Assembly: GCA_016223005.1 (NCBI GenBank)
Contig: JACRPW010000076.1
Location: forward strand, 1-35,195
Origin: Deltaproteobacteria bacterium
GTDB lineage: Bacteria; Desulfobacterota; GWC2-55-46; UBA9637; GWC2-42-11
Direction of reading: 5' to 3'
Length of the DNA: 35,195 bases
The position numbers and the translations under genes are program-made. The notes below the pieces were generated by a model. It ran no database searches. It saw only the letters and a list, made by a program, of their open reading frames with translations, and was not told the origin of the DNA. Shown piece by piece: positions 34,953 through 35,195 of this stretch (its first letter is position 1; every line of letters starts with the position of its first letter).

Positions 34953-35195
34953 ATGTCAAAGAAAATAATTTTGGCGCTTTCCATTGTGCTTGTTTTTGCC
35001 TCATCAGCCTTTGCCCTTGAGGAGAATGTATATCGGCAGTTTATGGGTTTGGACTCAAGGAAGGTTGTGTGGTTTCTGGCCCAGATGCATTTGTATTTTG
35101 GGGCATTTGTATTGGGCGTGCCTTTATTTGCAGTCATAATAGAAATAGTTGGCTGGCGGAGTAAAGACAAGAAGTTTGATAAACTTGCCTATGAG
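34953..35195 (+). CDS. Cytochrome bd-like oxidase subunit I, N-terminal part (cut by window end)
   Basis: Eighty-one codons are visible from ATG 34953, with aagg upstream (ATG 34944 in the same frame is also possible). The protein starts with a signal-like helix (MSKKIILALSIVLVFASSAFA), then SRKVVWFLAQMHLYFGAFVLG, a membrane helix whose His would be a heme ligand as in the first helix of CydA, and WRSKDKKFDKLAYE. This pattern fits the divergent bd-like oxidase subunits found next to c-type cytochromes in Nitrospirota and Nitrospinota. A cleavable-looking leader is not usual in canonical CydA. The stop codon is outside the window. Confidence 0.7.
   Translation, partial: MSKKIILALSIVLVFASSAFALEENVYRQFMGLDSRKVVWFLAQMHLYFGAFVLGVPLFAVIIEIVGWRSKDKKFDKLAYE

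Overview
The window looks like a chromosomal segment of a Gram-negative bacterium of moderate to low GC. It encodes an outer-membrane porin ending in Phe, signal-peptide c-type cytochromes, a Tat-exported Rieske protein and two sigma54-type activators. The gene mix (respiratory cytochromes, NtrC-type regulators, a bd-oxidase-like subunit, many REP-like hairpins) would suit a groundwater or sediment lineage such as Nitrospirota, Nitrospinota or a deltaproteobacterial-type group. No marker here fixes the phylum.

Bases 1-8,800 are mostly housekeeping: the 3' end of glnA, cbiB and ftsK on the minus strand, eno with an overlapping Mth938-like gene, a hypothetical secreted protein, hypE broken by one in-frame TAG, and livG-livF without their permease or binding-protein genes. 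lepA follows on the minus strand. Bases 10,738-17,166 hold a first signalling block: a receiver-GGDEF protein whose phosphoacceptor is Asn, a six-helix histidine kinase, an NtrC-type activator, then two tandem paralogous ArsB/NhaD-type permeases. A five-copy palindrome array, a CBS-domain gene and hemW come next.

Bases 19,198-32,270 are the most interesting part. A porin gene and a five-gene periplasmic redox operon (cupredoxin-like protein, two di-heme peroxidases, Rieske subunit, AioA/IdrA-type molybdoenzyme) are each preceded by a near-identical sigma54 -24/-12 promoter. Between them lies a Cache-sensor kinase and NtrC-type activator pair. The Rieske plus molybdoenzyme plus two peroxidases match the known content of the dissimilatory iodate reductase cluster (idrABP1P2). 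Arsenite oxidase (aioBA) is the main alternative, because the four arsenite-pocket residues appear to be kept. The operon ends at a strong terminator. A second, separate set follows: a HEAT-repeat protein, a di-heme cytochrome c and the start of a cytochrome bd-like oxidase subunit.

A second theme is short hairpin elements. They fill several intergenic gaps, and some lie in frame inside genes: a 51-bp twin hairpin in the signal-peptide region of the second peroxidase, a hairpin in the signal-peptide region of the cytochrome c, and three 27-nt insertions at equivalent places in the HEAT-repeat protein. This resembles protein-coding palindromic elements known from Rickettsia, but the sequences are different.
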